Assembly: GCA_023417655.1 (NCBI GenBank)
Contig: JAEZFD010000050.1
Span: forward strand, 1-31,169
DNA from: Planctomycetota bacterium
GTDB lineage: Bacteria > Planctomycetota > Planctomycetia > Planctomycetales > Planctomycetaceae
DNA: 31,169 bases
Direction: 5' to 3'
The notes below the pieces were generated by a model, which was given only the letters and a program-made list of their open reading frames with translations, made no database searches and had not been told where the DNA came from. A program made the translations under genes and the position numbers. Each line of letters opens with the position of its first letter. The first letter of the stretch is position 1. Positions 12,893 through 20,363 of this stretch are shown here, piece after piece.

Positions 12893-14100
12893 GGCGTCCC
12901 TTTCCGCTGACGACAGGGGCCGGCGTCCACCTTGACAAGGATCTCTCCCTCCGGCTGAATGACGTGGAGACTCTGTCGAAACCCATCATGGAGACACGCC
13001 AGAATCAGCTGGCCATCGGGAGACGGATGCAGGTAGTGGCAGAGGGACTCCTCAGCAATCAGGGCTTCCACCAGAACACGGCGCCGGGGTTGGCGGGAGT
13101 CAACCAGTTCCACCCGGGCCGGAAAGTTCTCCTGTCCGCGCTGCTGTCGGAAATGCAGACGGTACGGCCCACTGGAGAAGGCGGCCACCTGCAGCGTCAT
13201 CCAGGGAAAGTCGTCCTTGTCGGCCTGGACGATCTGGTCAAATTCGGTTTGCTGCTGTTCCGAGAGGGGGACGAGTGCGCCGCGATGAGTCCCGGTATCC
13301 AGCTGGACGACGCCAGCGCGGGTGGCAAAGGTCAGCGTCTTTCCGCTCCAGGTCCCTTGAGGGAGTGGATAAAGGACATCCAGGGCCGTCCGCCGCTCGG
13401 ACGCCGCGCCGGCAACCGTCCGCAGCAACGCGTTCAGCGCGGGATGAAGTTCCAGCGGTGTTTCCCAGCCATCCCAGGTGACGGTGACCAGGAGGGGTTG
13501 GTCCTCGGTGAGTTTGAGCCCCAGATACCCACTCCCATCCGGCAGGAACGGCGACGCATTGATCATCTGCAGCAATGGCATGGCCGGAGGTGTCGTCTTC
13601 AGTTGCGACAGCGCATTGGTGGGGACATCGTAAACAAAGAACACGCCGAACGGGGTGGGTGACGTGATCAATTCCGGGACGGGTTTCGGCAGCTGTGACC
13701 AGATCAGAATCCGATTGCCTTTCGGAGAGTGGTAGCAGGCCGTTCCGGCCAGTTCCCTGCGAGCTTTGGTCTCTCCCCAGACTTCGAGCGGACTCCAGCC
13801 CTGTGTGCCATCCAGTAAGGAATTCACTCCGACCTGCGCAGCCTGAGCCTGGGGGCCAAAAGCCACTTGAGCAAAGCTGACCGTCGGCCGGCCGGCCCCG
13901 AGAGCGATCCGCTGTGGCAGGGGATCTCCGGGAGGCAACAGGGTCCGCGTGGCCCGTTTCTCCACGTCATACTGGAGGACGGCCCCATCCGAACGGGTGT
14001 AGAAGAAACTGCGGGAATCGTGGTTCCAGACGGGTTGGTTGACCGGTCCACAACCGGCCAGAAAGAGAAAGAGGAACAAAATCAAAGGTCGTCGAAACAT
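12889..14100 (-). CDS. Lipoprotein with beta-propeller-like repeats
   Basis: This is a 403-aa protein. MFRRPLILFLFLFLAGCG is a lipoprotein signal with lipobox LAGC. The mature part has WD40/TolB-like strands (PVWNHDSRSFFYTRSDGAVLQYDVEKRATRTL, HPSPDGQLILACLHDG), suggesting a propeller that binds other proteins. The start at 14100 is chosen because GAGGG stands upstream and the signal peptide follows; the longer frame is rejected. It is coupled to the membrane protein at 12892. It is divergent from the XRE regulator at 14229, which could control it. Whether it belongs to the Ubl system or is a passenger is not known. Confidence 0.75.
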   Translation of the reverse strand: MFRRPLILFLFLFLAGCGPVNQPVWNHDSRSFFYTRSDGAVLQYDVEKRATRTLLPPGDPLPQRIALGAGRPTVSFAQVAFGPQAQAAQVGVNSLLDGTQGWSPLEVWGETKARRELAGTACYHSPKGNRILIWSQLPKPVPELITSPTPFGVFFVYDVPTNALSQLKTTPPAMPLLQMINASPFLPDGSGYLGLKLTEDQPLLVTVTWDGWETPLELHPALNALLRTVAGAASERRTALDVLYPLPQGTWSGKTLTFATRAGVVQLDTGTHRGALVPLSEQQQTEFDQIVQADKDDFPWMTLQVAAFSSGPYRLHFRQQRGQENFPARVELVDSRQPRRRVLVEALIAEESLCHYLHPSPDGQLILACLHDGFRQSLHVIQPEGEILVKVDAGPCRQRKGTP

Positions 14101-14228
14101 CAGGCCCTCGGGTTGAGTGGTGGAGTGATAAGGGGACCGAAACGCACAGATGATGCGCATCGTCATCAATGCCGAATGATACTCATCGTCCGTGGAGTGA
14201 TACCGATAGTCAACACTCCAATGCGGAC
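14101..14228. promoter_or_regulatory. Divergent promoter region with repeated GTGGAGTGATA
   Basis: This intergenic region separates the leftward lipoprotein gene from the rightward XRE gene. The 11-bp sequence GTGGAGTGATA occurs at 14120-14130 and again at 14192-14202, 72 bp apart, and a GATGCGCATC palindrome lies at about 14152-14161. These are plausible operator sites for the XRE protein. Confidence 0.45.
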
Positions 14229-14450
14229 ATGGCGAAGCGAGCAGACATTTTGGAGCGGTTCGGGGAGCGAGTCCGCGCGTTGCGGAAGGAGCAAGGCTAT
14301 TCCCAGGAGGCCTTTGCGGCCGCCTGCGGCCTGGACCGGACCTACGTCGGCGGGATCGAGCGGGGCGAACGCAATCTCGCCCTGCGGAATCTGGACGTGA
14401 TCGCTCAGACGTTGGGAATCACGCTCGCGGAGCTGATGGAAGGCTTGTGA
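14229..14450 (+). CDS. XRE-family helix-turn-helix regulator (controller-protein size)
   Basis: This 73-aa protein is a single Cro/C1-type HTH domain: ILERFGERVRALRKEQGYSQEAFAAACGLDRTYVGGIERGERNLALRNLDVIAQTLGI. The size and content fit small controller or repressor proteins. The start at 14229 (MAKRADIL) is set by the domain; 20 extra upstream codons are unlike the family. It is the only rightward gene between 6.9 and 20.5 kb, apart from the doubtful ORF at 6941. It is divergent from the lipoprotein gene and convergent with the 101-aa gene. It probably represses its own promoter and the divergent one. Confidence 0.85.
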   Translation: MAKRADILERFGERVRALRKEQGYSQEAFAAACGLDRTYVGGIERGERNLALRNLDVIAQTLGITLAELMEGL

Positions 14451-14459
14451 GCCGGAGGA

Positions 14460-14765
14460 TCAGGTCCCTGAGGTCAGGAGGACCGTGGCCAGTCGGTGCT
14501 CTCCGATGTCAGAAATTCGCTGAGCCTGTTCGGCCGTCAGCAACTCCTGACTCACCACACGCATTCCGACGGGCTCATAGACGATGGATCTGAGTTCCAG
14601 GGAACGCAGCAGTTCCCGGAGTCGCCTAATCTCCTCAGCGGCCAGATCCCCTTCCAGCGGCTCTTTGAAATAGGCACGGACCGCCTCCGGTCCATGGGGA
14701 GTCAGTTCTTCATCGAAGAACTGCAACGCGGCCCGAAGGAACGCGACATGTCTCTTCGTCAGCAA
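14460..14765 (-). CDS. Conserved small protein with TTG start (LLTKRH family), copy 1
   Basis: This 101-aa protein starts with TTG behind GAGGAGGCCTGA and begins LTKRHVAFLRAALQFFDEELTPHG. It is helical and acidic with a C-terminal GEHRLATVLLTSGT. A second protein at 19872-20108 shares the TTG start, the GGAGGCCT leader and LTKRH.A..R..L.FLDE. It follows the last exon of the AAA+ gene by 23 nt and is probably co-transcribed with it. Function unknown. Confidence 0.75.
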   Translation of the reverse strand: MLTKRHVAFLRAALQFFDEELTPHGPEAVRAYFKEPLEGDLAAEEIRRLRELLRSLELRSIVYEPVGMRVVSQELLTAEQAQRISDIGEHRLATVLLTSGT

Positions 14766-14788
14766 TCAGGCCTCCTCTTCAGCAGAGC

Positions 14789-15013
14789 TTAGTTGAGTGA
14801 AGTCTCTCGTTTCACCTTGCGCCGGGAGCCGGTCGAAGGCGGAGGGAATTGAAACACCCCCGGCTGCTGTGCCGAGAGGCAGCGGCCGTTCGCCCAGGTG
14901 CGCAACCGGTGCAGGCTTTCGGCGGCGGTGATCGCCACGGGAACGAGGTATCCGGAAGCGTCCAACAGCGAGACTTCCAGCAAGGCCGCGAGCCGGCAGC
15001 AGGCTTTGATCTC
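14789..15013 (-). CDS. Ycf46-like AAA+ ATPase, 3' exon (C-terminal lid)
   Basis: These 75 codons (74 aa plus stop) begin EIKACCRLAALLEVSLLDASGYLVPVAITAAESLHRL and form the small helical lid of a Ycf46-like AAA+ ATPase. The exon has no start codon of its own. It continues exactly in frame from the 5' exon ending at 17465 once the group II intron 15014-17464 is removed (…SWTGA then EIKACC…). The spliced protein would be 492 aa, which is normal for the family. Confidence 0.88.
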   Translation of the reverse strand, partial: EIKACCRLAALLEVSLLDASGYLVPVAITAAESLHRLRTWANGRCLSAQQPGVFQFPPPSTGSRRKVKRETSLN

Positions 15014-15052
15014 GTGGTGTAGGCCGGGGATTTGCACCCCGACCCCAACCCC

Positions 15053-15086
15053 AAACCGGACGTGCAAGTTTCCAAGCATCCGGCTT
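15053..15086 (-). ncRNA. Group II intron domain V
   Basis: This 34-nt hairpin begins AAGCCGGATGC, carries a GAAA tetraloop and closes with GCACGTCCGGTT. The AGC triad at the base is the catalytic element of group II introns. It lies between the maturase stop and the 3' splice site, as expected. Confidence 0.88.
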
Positions 15087-15103
15087 TCCAGATAATTCTC
15101 AAC

Positions 15104-16777
15104 TCAGTTCTCGCCATGGTGTTTCAACTGGTGGCAACGTCGACACAGGGTCTGAATGTTGTACAAGTTGTCGGCCATGGAGAGATTGGCAAAGCGACTG
15201 ACAGGTTCAATGTGGTCTGCGTGCGAAGTGTTGGCCGAGACCAGCACTGCGCAACCGCGACAATAAAAATTGTCTCGAATCAGAGCCTTCCATTTGAGGT
15301 CTCCGCTGCCAAACCGCCCATGTTCATAGATGCGGAAATCCGCTTCTAAGTCGTCCTCGGCGGCTTGGTACTGGGCTCTCGCTGGCTCATACGGTTGAGG
15401 TGCCGAGTGATAAATTGACACTTTCGTCGCATGGAACAGGGCCAGCGTACAGTCTTCGTGAACACCAATCGTGTTTCGATGACGGTACTTGCGGAGGACT
15501 TTGGAGGCCGGGAGGTCTTCCTTTTTGGAGATCGCCTGTACCATGATCCAGAAAGCCTTGTGATCCAGCCGGTTCGCAACTTTGGGAAAGTTGTGAGCGA
15601 TCTTGAAGTAGTTCGACCAGCCACGAATGACGGCTGAACCTCTCTTGATCCGGGCTGCAACGCTTTCTTGCGTCGGACGATACCGAATGGCTTCGCCCAA
15701 TCGCTGGAGGATACTGGCGGCGGCCTCCTGGCTCACCTTGATCTTGGGCACCACTTTCCCCGATCGTCCCACGCTCGCTTCGAGGTGGAAGCCAAGGAAG
15801 TCGTACCCGTCCCTCACATGGGTGATCCGGGTCTTTTCGGCTGAGAGCTGCAATCCACATTCTTCCTTGAGGAAATTGCGGATCTGATCTCGCAGCCGTT
15901 CGGCATACCGTTTCTTACCGCGTGTCAAAAACACGCACCAGTCGTCGGCATACCGGGCGAACCGGACATTGGGGAGGCTCTGATTAGATCGCCGCTGAGC
16001 TGCCTGGCCCTGAGAGCCTTTGGAATGGAGGAACCAGTCCAGCTTGTTCAGGACCACATTTGACAGCAGCGGTGACACCACTCCTCCCTGTGGAACTCCT
16101 TTCGAAGTGGGATAGAGTTTTCCATCGATCATCACGCCAGCCTTAAGCAAGCGCTTCACCAGATCGAGGAACTTGTTGTCCATCACTTTTTCACGGACGC
16201 ATCGTAGAATCGCCGAGTGCGAGATTTCGTCAAAGCAGGCTTTGACGTCACCCTCAATGACCCAGGTATGGCCGGTCATCGCCATCTGCTGACAGCGATA
16301 AACGGCCTGATGCGTATTCCGATTGAGTCGGAACCCATAGGAATTGTCGTGAAACTCCACCTCAAAGATCGGCTCCAACGCCATACGCATGGCCTCCTGC
16401 ACAATTTTGTCGCGGAGGCAGGGAATTCCCAGCGGGCGCATTTTGCCATTTGCTTTGGGAATTTCCACGCGTCGCAACGGGCGAGGCTGGTACGTACCAC
16501 GTTTCAGTTCCAGGCGTAGTTGTTCGAGCAGGTAATCACGATATCTTTCGAAGTCGTGTGCCCGCACTCCATCCACGCCCGCCGCTTTACCACGGGAGCG
16601 GCGCAAGACCACGTCGCAAGCAGCAGCGATCCACTCAGGGTGGTGCATCAGGTCCATGAGGTTGCGAATCCGGCCGCCATATGGATCGGTCGGAAACAAC
16701 GGACCTCCAGATTCCCTGTGCTGCTTGTGGGTCTTCGATTGCTCCCAGAGTCTCCTCTGGACTTCTTCGATGTTCAT
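15104..16777 (-). CDS. ltrA: Group II intron reverse transcriptase/maturase with HNH endonuclease
   Basis: This is a 557-aa intron-encoded protein. RT domain: GVDG near 67-70, the RPLGIPCLRDKIVQEAMRM block, DVKACFDEISH, KGVPQGGVVSPLLSN, and the catalytic RYADD at 275-279. The maturase X domain follows (RGWSNYFKIA). The C-terminal HNH domain spans about 500-555 with CRGC, ADHIEPVS, NLYNIQTLCRRCH. All catalytic parts are present. The start at 16777 is supported by GGAGGG about 7 nt upstream; the frame is open 19 codons further without a better site. It promotes splicing and retrohoming of its intron. The name ltrA is the generic family symbol. Confidence 0.92.
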   Translation of the reverse strand: MNIEEVQRRLWEQSKTHKQHRESGGPLFPTDPYGGRIRNLMDLMHHPEWIAAACDVVLRRSRGKAAGVDGVRAHDFERYRDYLLEQLRLELKRGTYQPRPLRRVEIPKANGKMRPLGIPCLRDKIVQEAMRMALEPIFEVEFHDNSYGFRLNRNTHQAVYRCQQMAMTGHTWVIEGDVKACFDEISHSAILRCVREKVMDNKFLDLVKRLLKAGVMIDGKLYPTSKGVPQGGVVSPLLSNVVLNKLDWFLHSKGSQGQAAQRRSNQSLPNVRFARYADDWCVFLTRGKKRYAERLRDQIRNFLKEECGLQLSAEKTRITHVRDGYDFLGFHLEASVGRSGKVVPKIKVSQEAAASILQRLGEAIRYRPTQESVAARIKRGSAVIRGWSNYFKIAHNFPKVANRLDHKAFWIMVQAISKKEDLPASKVLRKYRHRNTIGVHEDCTLALFHATKVSIYHSAPQPYEPARAQYQAAEDDLEADFRIYEHGRFGSGDLKWKALIRDNFYCRGCAVLVSANTSHADHIEPVSRFANLSMADNLYNIQTLCRRCHQLKHHGEN

Positions 16778-17464
16778 TTGGAACCCTCCAAATTGAAGAA
16801 CACGTTGGTTGTCCAAAAACAAATCATCCTGCACCCCTTCGCCATGTGAACGTCGTTAACGTCTCGGACTACTACGGATGCTCCGCCACTCGGCTGCCTC
16901 ATCGGTCGGTGCTGAGATCGATGCAGGCATCGATCTTGCTGTGTGACGACCCTACTCAGCCGAGCTTCCCTGGTTCCCATGTTGATACTCAAGCGTTTCC
17001 GTTTAGACCCCAACTTTGCAATTCCACCCAACAGCGGTCTGCTGCTCCCCCAAACATCGCGAGGTAGTTGGTTGTCTCGCGAATCCGTCAGTCGATGAGA
17101 ACTGTGCTGAACCATTTGAAGGTGCCGAGTTCATTTGGTTGTTTGGGACATTCCCTAGCCCGGGGTCCAATCTCCCAGGCGGCTCTCGTATTTGCGGAAA
17201 TGTGGTCTGGATTTACCGAAGGTGTTCAGTTGGTTCACTAACAATTAGTCATGCGGAAACTCTACCTAGCAGGACTCCCAAGGCCAGAGAGTATCGCCCG
17301 TGTCCTGCATTGTCGGAGGAGTTGTTTCGCCGATGAATCACACGCTTCATCAACTTACCTCTTAGGTACGATGGCCGACCAAACGGCCATGGTTCGAAAA
17401 CATTATCAACAAGGTCTCCCCGCTTGATCCCAATTCGGGTTCAAGCGGGATACATCAGGCACAC

Positions 17465-18718
17465 CGCTCCTGTCCATGATTCATCAGGGGGCTGCGGCTG
17501 CTCGGATGCGATCTCAAACTGGTCGCGGTAGAGCGTCCAGATGGCGTCCTTTTCTTCCCGGCTAGGCAGATCGAGAAAGAACAGCGCATCGAAGCGACCA
17601 CTGCGAGCGAACTCCGGCGGCAGCTTCGCGATGTCATTGGCCGTGCAGACAACGAACACATCGGAGGTATGATCATTGAGCCACGTCAGGAAGCGGCCAA
17701 ACATTCGAGAACTGACGTCGGAGTCGCTGCTCCCACTGGCGCCGGCAAAGGCCTTCTCAACCTCATCCACCATCAGAATGCAGGGCGCCATGGCATCAAT
17801 GATGCGCAGTGCCTGCCGGGTGCGCTCCTCCGATTGTCCCACGAGTGAGCCGAGCAAGCTGCCAACGTCCAGCGTCAGGACCGGCCGACCGACTTCATTG
17901 CCGAGACACTTGCAGAACTGCGATTTTCCGCAACCGGGAGGCGAGAGCAGCAGCACGCCCCGTGCCCGGGTTTGTGCATTGCGGCGACTCGACTTCAGCG
18001 TGCGCTGGCAGAAGGATTTGAGGGACTCGAGACCGCCGAGACTGTCGAAGGTCGCAGTGCCTTGATGCAGTTCCAGCAGGCCCGACTTCTTGAGCATGCC
18101 GGACTTGAGTTCCCAGACGGCGGCGCTGGTGATCCGGCCGTGTCGCACCAGCGAGAGGCTGAAGGCGTTCTCAGCCTCCAGCCGTGTGAGGCCGGCGGCG
18201 GCATCCAGGACGACTTCCAACTCGGCGTCGCGGGGGAGTTCCTCCGCCTCCGTCGCAATCCCACGCGCAATCTGTTCGAGTTGGTCACGATCTGGCAGTT
18301 CATGTTCCAGGACCACAAACAGCTTCTCGAGTTCCACCGGCAGCTGAACCACCGGGGAGAGAATCACCAAGATGGTGCGATTCTGTTTACCGAGCAGCAC
18401 CTGCTGCGCCACGGCCTGAATGATCTCGGCCGAGTTCAGGAACCGATGATAGTTTTGCAGGACCAGAAGGGTCGTGGCGTCGGCTGCTGCCGGTGATGCG
18501 ACGGAATGGACTGCGGAGAGGGGATCCCTCCCGCCGGGGGCGGCGGAGAAGTCTGTTCCCTGTAGTCCTTGATCAAGATCCCAGGTCTGCAGCGTCCACT
18601 GCTCCTGGCGGCAGAGTCCGGCGATTTCGACGAGGGCATCGGCGTGTTCCTGACTTTCAATCCAGATGCCGGTAAAGCAGGCACGGACGTATTCCCCGAG
18701 CCGCTGTGTCAGTGTCAT
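17465..18718 (-). CDS. Ycf46-like AAA+ ATPase, 5' exon
   Basis: This exon has 418 codons from ATG (behind CAGGAGTGACG) to the intron. The N-terminal 220 residues are the Ycf46-type leader region. The AAA+ core has Walker A SPPGCGKS (259-266), Walker B CILMVDEVE (313-321), sensor 1 CTAN (358-361) and Arg fingers in ARSGRFD (371-376). Without splicing translation would stop after 6 intron codons and lose the lid. Ycf46-like ATPases are known from cyanobacteria and plastids and often sit beside DUF1257 (Ycf35), exactly as here. I infer a remodelling or unfolding ATPase that could act on Ubl-modified substrates. Confidence 0.9.
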
Positions 18719-18793
18719 CGTCACTCCTGTTCTTTGTGGATGAAATGAAATTCCTGGGACCAACCCGGGGACACGTGCGCATCACCGGAGCGC

Positions 18794-18988
18794 TCAGACC
18801 TGCTGTCGAACGGATTCGGCTTCGCAGCTCGTCTGATAGAACTCGGGTTTGATGACGTCCTGCGCGGACTGGCCGAGCGCCTGTTCCAGGAACCGGCTCA
18901 CGTCCCGGCAGTGAGGGCCGGAAAAGCCGGTGGTCTCCAGGCGGGACGAGCCGTCCGGAGCAATGAGAAGCTCAATGGTTGGGCTCAC
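18794..18988 (-). CDS. DUF2997-family small protein
   Basis: This 64-aa protein has the DUF2997 pattern: IELLIAPDGSSRLETTGFSGPHCRDVSRFLEQALG, then KPEF. The gene begins with GTG and overlaps the stop of the DUF1257 gene (GTGA), so it is coupled to it. DUF2997, DUF1257 and Ycf46-like ATPase genes form a conserved neighbourhood in cyanobacteria and other bacteria. The biochemical role is unknown; it is possibly an adaptor of the ATPase. Confidence 0.88.
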   Translation of the reverse strand: MSPTIELLIAPDGSSRLETTGFSGPHCRDVSRFLEQALGQSAQDVIKPEFYQTSCEAESVRQQV

Positions 18989-19350
18989 GTGCTGCCTCCG
19001 GTGTGAATGGTGAGCTTGATGGATCCGTCAGTCAGGACCTGTTCTGAGATGGAATAATTCTTCCGCCGGGCTTCGAGCTTGGTTTTCTCGACCGCGTAAC
19101 CCTGCAGAAAGCGATTGAGTTCCTGCCCCGTCCCCCAGCGACCTGCGAAGTTGTCATAGGTCACCCGGGAGGTGGTGACGTCACAGACGACCGGATAGCG
19201 CCACTCCGGCAGTTGCACTTGCCAACCGGTCGCCGTGCTGCTGAAGAGCTTCACTGCGCCGTAGACCGGCTCCGGAAGCTGGAGCCGGTGGCACGCCGCT
19301 CGAATGGCCACGGGATCCCGAACTTCGGTGCGAATCTGAACGATGTGAGA
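18985..19350 (-). CDS. DUF1257 (Ycf35-like) protein with apparent AUU start
   Basis: This is a 121-aa protein: SHIVQIRTEVRDPVAIRAACHRL, then WRYPVVCDVTTSRVTYDNFAGRWG, FLQGYAVEKTKLEARRK and DGSIKLTI, the DUF1257/Ycf35 pattern. Family members start MSHIVQIRTEV. Here the codon at that place is ATT, 8 nt after a strong AAGGAGG. The frame has no ATG, and the only GTG upstream (19413) lies inside a terminator-like hairpin. I therefore infer initiation at AUU, as known for infC. It is the first gene of the ATPase operon. Confidence 0.82.
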   Translation of the reverse strand, partial: SHIVQIRTEVRDPVAIRAACHRLQLPEPVYGAVKLFSSTATGWQVQLPEWRYPVVCDVTTSRVTYDNFAGRWGTGQELNRFLQGYAVEKTKLEARRKNYSISEQVLTDGSIKLTIHTGGST

Positions 19351-19405
19351 AATGGGAATGTCCTCCTTCCGGACGAGAGGGGGGAATGCTTCAACCAATG
19401 GAAAC

Positions 19406-19451
19406 AAAAACACCCGTCCGGCACCGATTTCGAGAGGTTCCGGACGGGTGT
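19406..19451 (-). terminator. Leader hairpin plus T5 before the DUF1257 operon
   Basis: A perfect 12-bp stem (19440-19451 with 19410-19421) is followed on the minus strand by TTTTT. It lies between promoter-like repeat P3 and the GGAGG of the DUF1257 gene, so it is in the 5' leader rather than after a gene. Confidence 0.72.
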
Positions 19452-19491
19452 GGTGACAGCGACATCGTTTGCTGCGAGTTATGCCAGTGGT

Positions 19492-19527
19492 CTCACCTTA
19501 TATGCCGCATTTTGGACCGAGATTTAG
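19492..19527 (-). promoter_or_regulatory. Promoter-like repeat P3 before the DUF1257 operon
   Basis: Read on the minus strand this is CTAAATCTCG...GGCATATAAGG. It matches the block at 20328-20363 at 31 of 36 positions and shares the CTAAATYTCG half with P1 and P2 on the plus strand. TATAAG is a possible -10 box. Confidence 0.5.
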
Positions 19528-19552
19528 CTGTGAACCAGCACCGACGCACGTC

Positions 19553-19679
19553 GTTAGGGTGCTGACTCCCGTCCGTCGGGATAGGAGCGCTGCCCAGCTC
19601 GACCAAGTTAGCTGCCAAACCCTAACCCGCTGGGAACTTGGTCGATGGAGGTGCATCGCCAGCACAAGTTAGGGTTTGG
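19553..19679. repeat. Interleaved inverted repeats with GTTAGGG motifs
   Basis: Two perfect inverted repeats interlock: TCGACCAAGTT (19599-19609) with AACTTGGTCGA (19635-19645), and CCAAACCCTAAC (19615-19626) with GTTAGGGTTTGG (19668-19679). The order A-B-A'-B' would fold as a pseudoknot or as two alternative hairpins. Inside the second lie GCTGG/CCAGC and CGATG/CATCG pairs. A further GTTAGGG occurs at 19553. The gap 19351-19871 otherwise holds only the leader hairpin and P3. Function unknown. Confidence 0.6.
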
Positions 19680-19871
19680 ACCAACGAAGAAGATCATGCC
19701 CTCCTCAGGATGTCGCGGCAGGTACAGACTCACTGACTGGATACGCAGCTCTCGGATGCCGGGTTAATCACTCATGAAACATTGTAAACCAGTTCATTTA
19801 CAGCGCCTCGTAGAACTCGATTTCCCTACGATTTGGTGCATTCTGTCGATCGTAACTTTCTCCCTCTCGTT

Positions 19872-20108
19872 CTACAGGATTCGGTACTGTCCTACTTTCC
19901 GGACGAGACTCAGTTGCTCGTCTGATCCGTCGCAACTTTCAAACCTGACCAACGCACCGGTGATTTCATCGAAGAAATACCCGTCAAGGCTCCATTCCCG
20001 GCGGCCAAATGGAATCTGAGGGACGCGGCTAAGCAACAAACGTCTCATTCCTTCGTCTAAGAACAGAAGAGACGTTCGGATGATGGCCAAATGTCGCTTC
20101 GTCAGCAA
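19872..20108 (-). CDS. Conserved small protein with TTG start (LLTKRH family), copy 2
   Basis: This 78-aa protein starts at TTG behind GAAAGGAGGCCTCA and begins LTKRHLAIIRTSLLFLDEGM. The C-terminal half (GRREWSLDGYFFDE.TGALVRFESC) differs from the 101-aa relative at 14460-14765. Shared start codon, Shine-Dalgarno and first 20 residues show common origin. It lies alone downstream of repeat P4 and a hairpin leader of over 200 nt. Function unknown. Confidence 0.65.
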   Translation of the reverse strand: MLTKRHLAIIRTSLLFLDEGMRRLLLSRVPQIPFGRREWSLDGYFFDEITGALVRFESCDGSDEQLSLVRKVGQYRIL

Positions 20109-20255
20109 TGAGGCCTCCTTTCGAGAGATCAGAACCGAGTGAGAGGAATGGCAGTCTCCCTGCGAGTCTGCCCAACAGGAGACACGAAGACGATTGTTCA
20201 TCGTTAGTTGTTTGCCAGAGAGACGACTGCCAGTCCAAAACAAAAGCGGCCCTGT

Positions 20256-20295
20256 GAAAACCGGCCAAAACCGGTTTTCGCACGGCTGCTCGTGC
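20256..20295 (-). repeat. Two leader hairpins upstream of the 78-aa gene
   Basis: GAAAACCGG/CCGGTTTTC (20256-20264/20271-20279) and GCACG/CGTGC (20280-20284/20291-20295) are adjacent perfect hairpins between P4 and the gene. On the minus strand the T-rich CTTTTGTTTT lies just after them. Confidence 0.55.
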
Positions 20296-20327
20296 AGAAC
20301 TTCAGCGCCCGAATATAAACGTGGGGG

Positions 20328-20363
20328 CTCACCTTATATACCGCGTTTATGATCGAGATTTAG
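20328..20363 (-). promoter_or_regulatory. Promoter-like repeat P4 before the 78-aa gene
   Basis: On the minus strand this is CTAAATCTCGATC...GCGGTATATAAGG, a direct repeat of P3 about 836 bp away. TATATAA resembles a -10 element. It is placed upstream of a hairpin leader and a TTG-start gene. Confidence 0.5.

Larger units (their letters stand above)
15014..17464 (-). mobile_element. Group II intron inserted in the AAA+ ATPase gene
   Basis: This 2,451-nt intron on the minus strand begins GTGTGCC (consensus GUGYG) at 17464 and ends CTACACCAC (ends AC, consensus AY) at 15014. It contains a reverse transcriptase/maturase gene with an HNH domain, a recognisable domain V (15053-15086) and a following stem for domain VI. 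The region 16778-17464 is the structured 5' part and includes a hairpin near its start (17401-17450). Exon sequences on both sides join into an uninterrupted ATPase. Insertion lies at the codon boundary between Ala and Glu of the conserved WTGAEI segment. The element appears intact and presumably self-splices. Confidence 0.92.

Noticed and set aside
12739..13662. 307-codon plus-strand frame
   Set aside because: It is antisense to the lipoprotein gene, which has a signal peptide, lipobox and ribosome-binding site.
15104..16777. Retron or CRISPR-associated reverse transcriptase
   Set aside because: The protein has maturase and HNH domains and is enclosed by group II intron ends with domain V.
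17441..17464. Natural C-terminus of the AAA+ ATPase at ...AVCLMYPA
   Set aside because: Those residues are read from the first bases of the group II intron; the real lid continues at 15013.
19351..19413. GTG start at 19413 for the DUF1257 gene
   Set aside because: It lies inside the stem of the leader hairpin, has no ribosome-binding site, and the extra 21 residues are absent from the family.
19620..19674. A true integron attC site
   Set aside because: CCCTAAC/GTTAGGG only partly fits RYYYAAC/GTTRRRY and no integron integrase or cassette array is present; kept only as one possibility.
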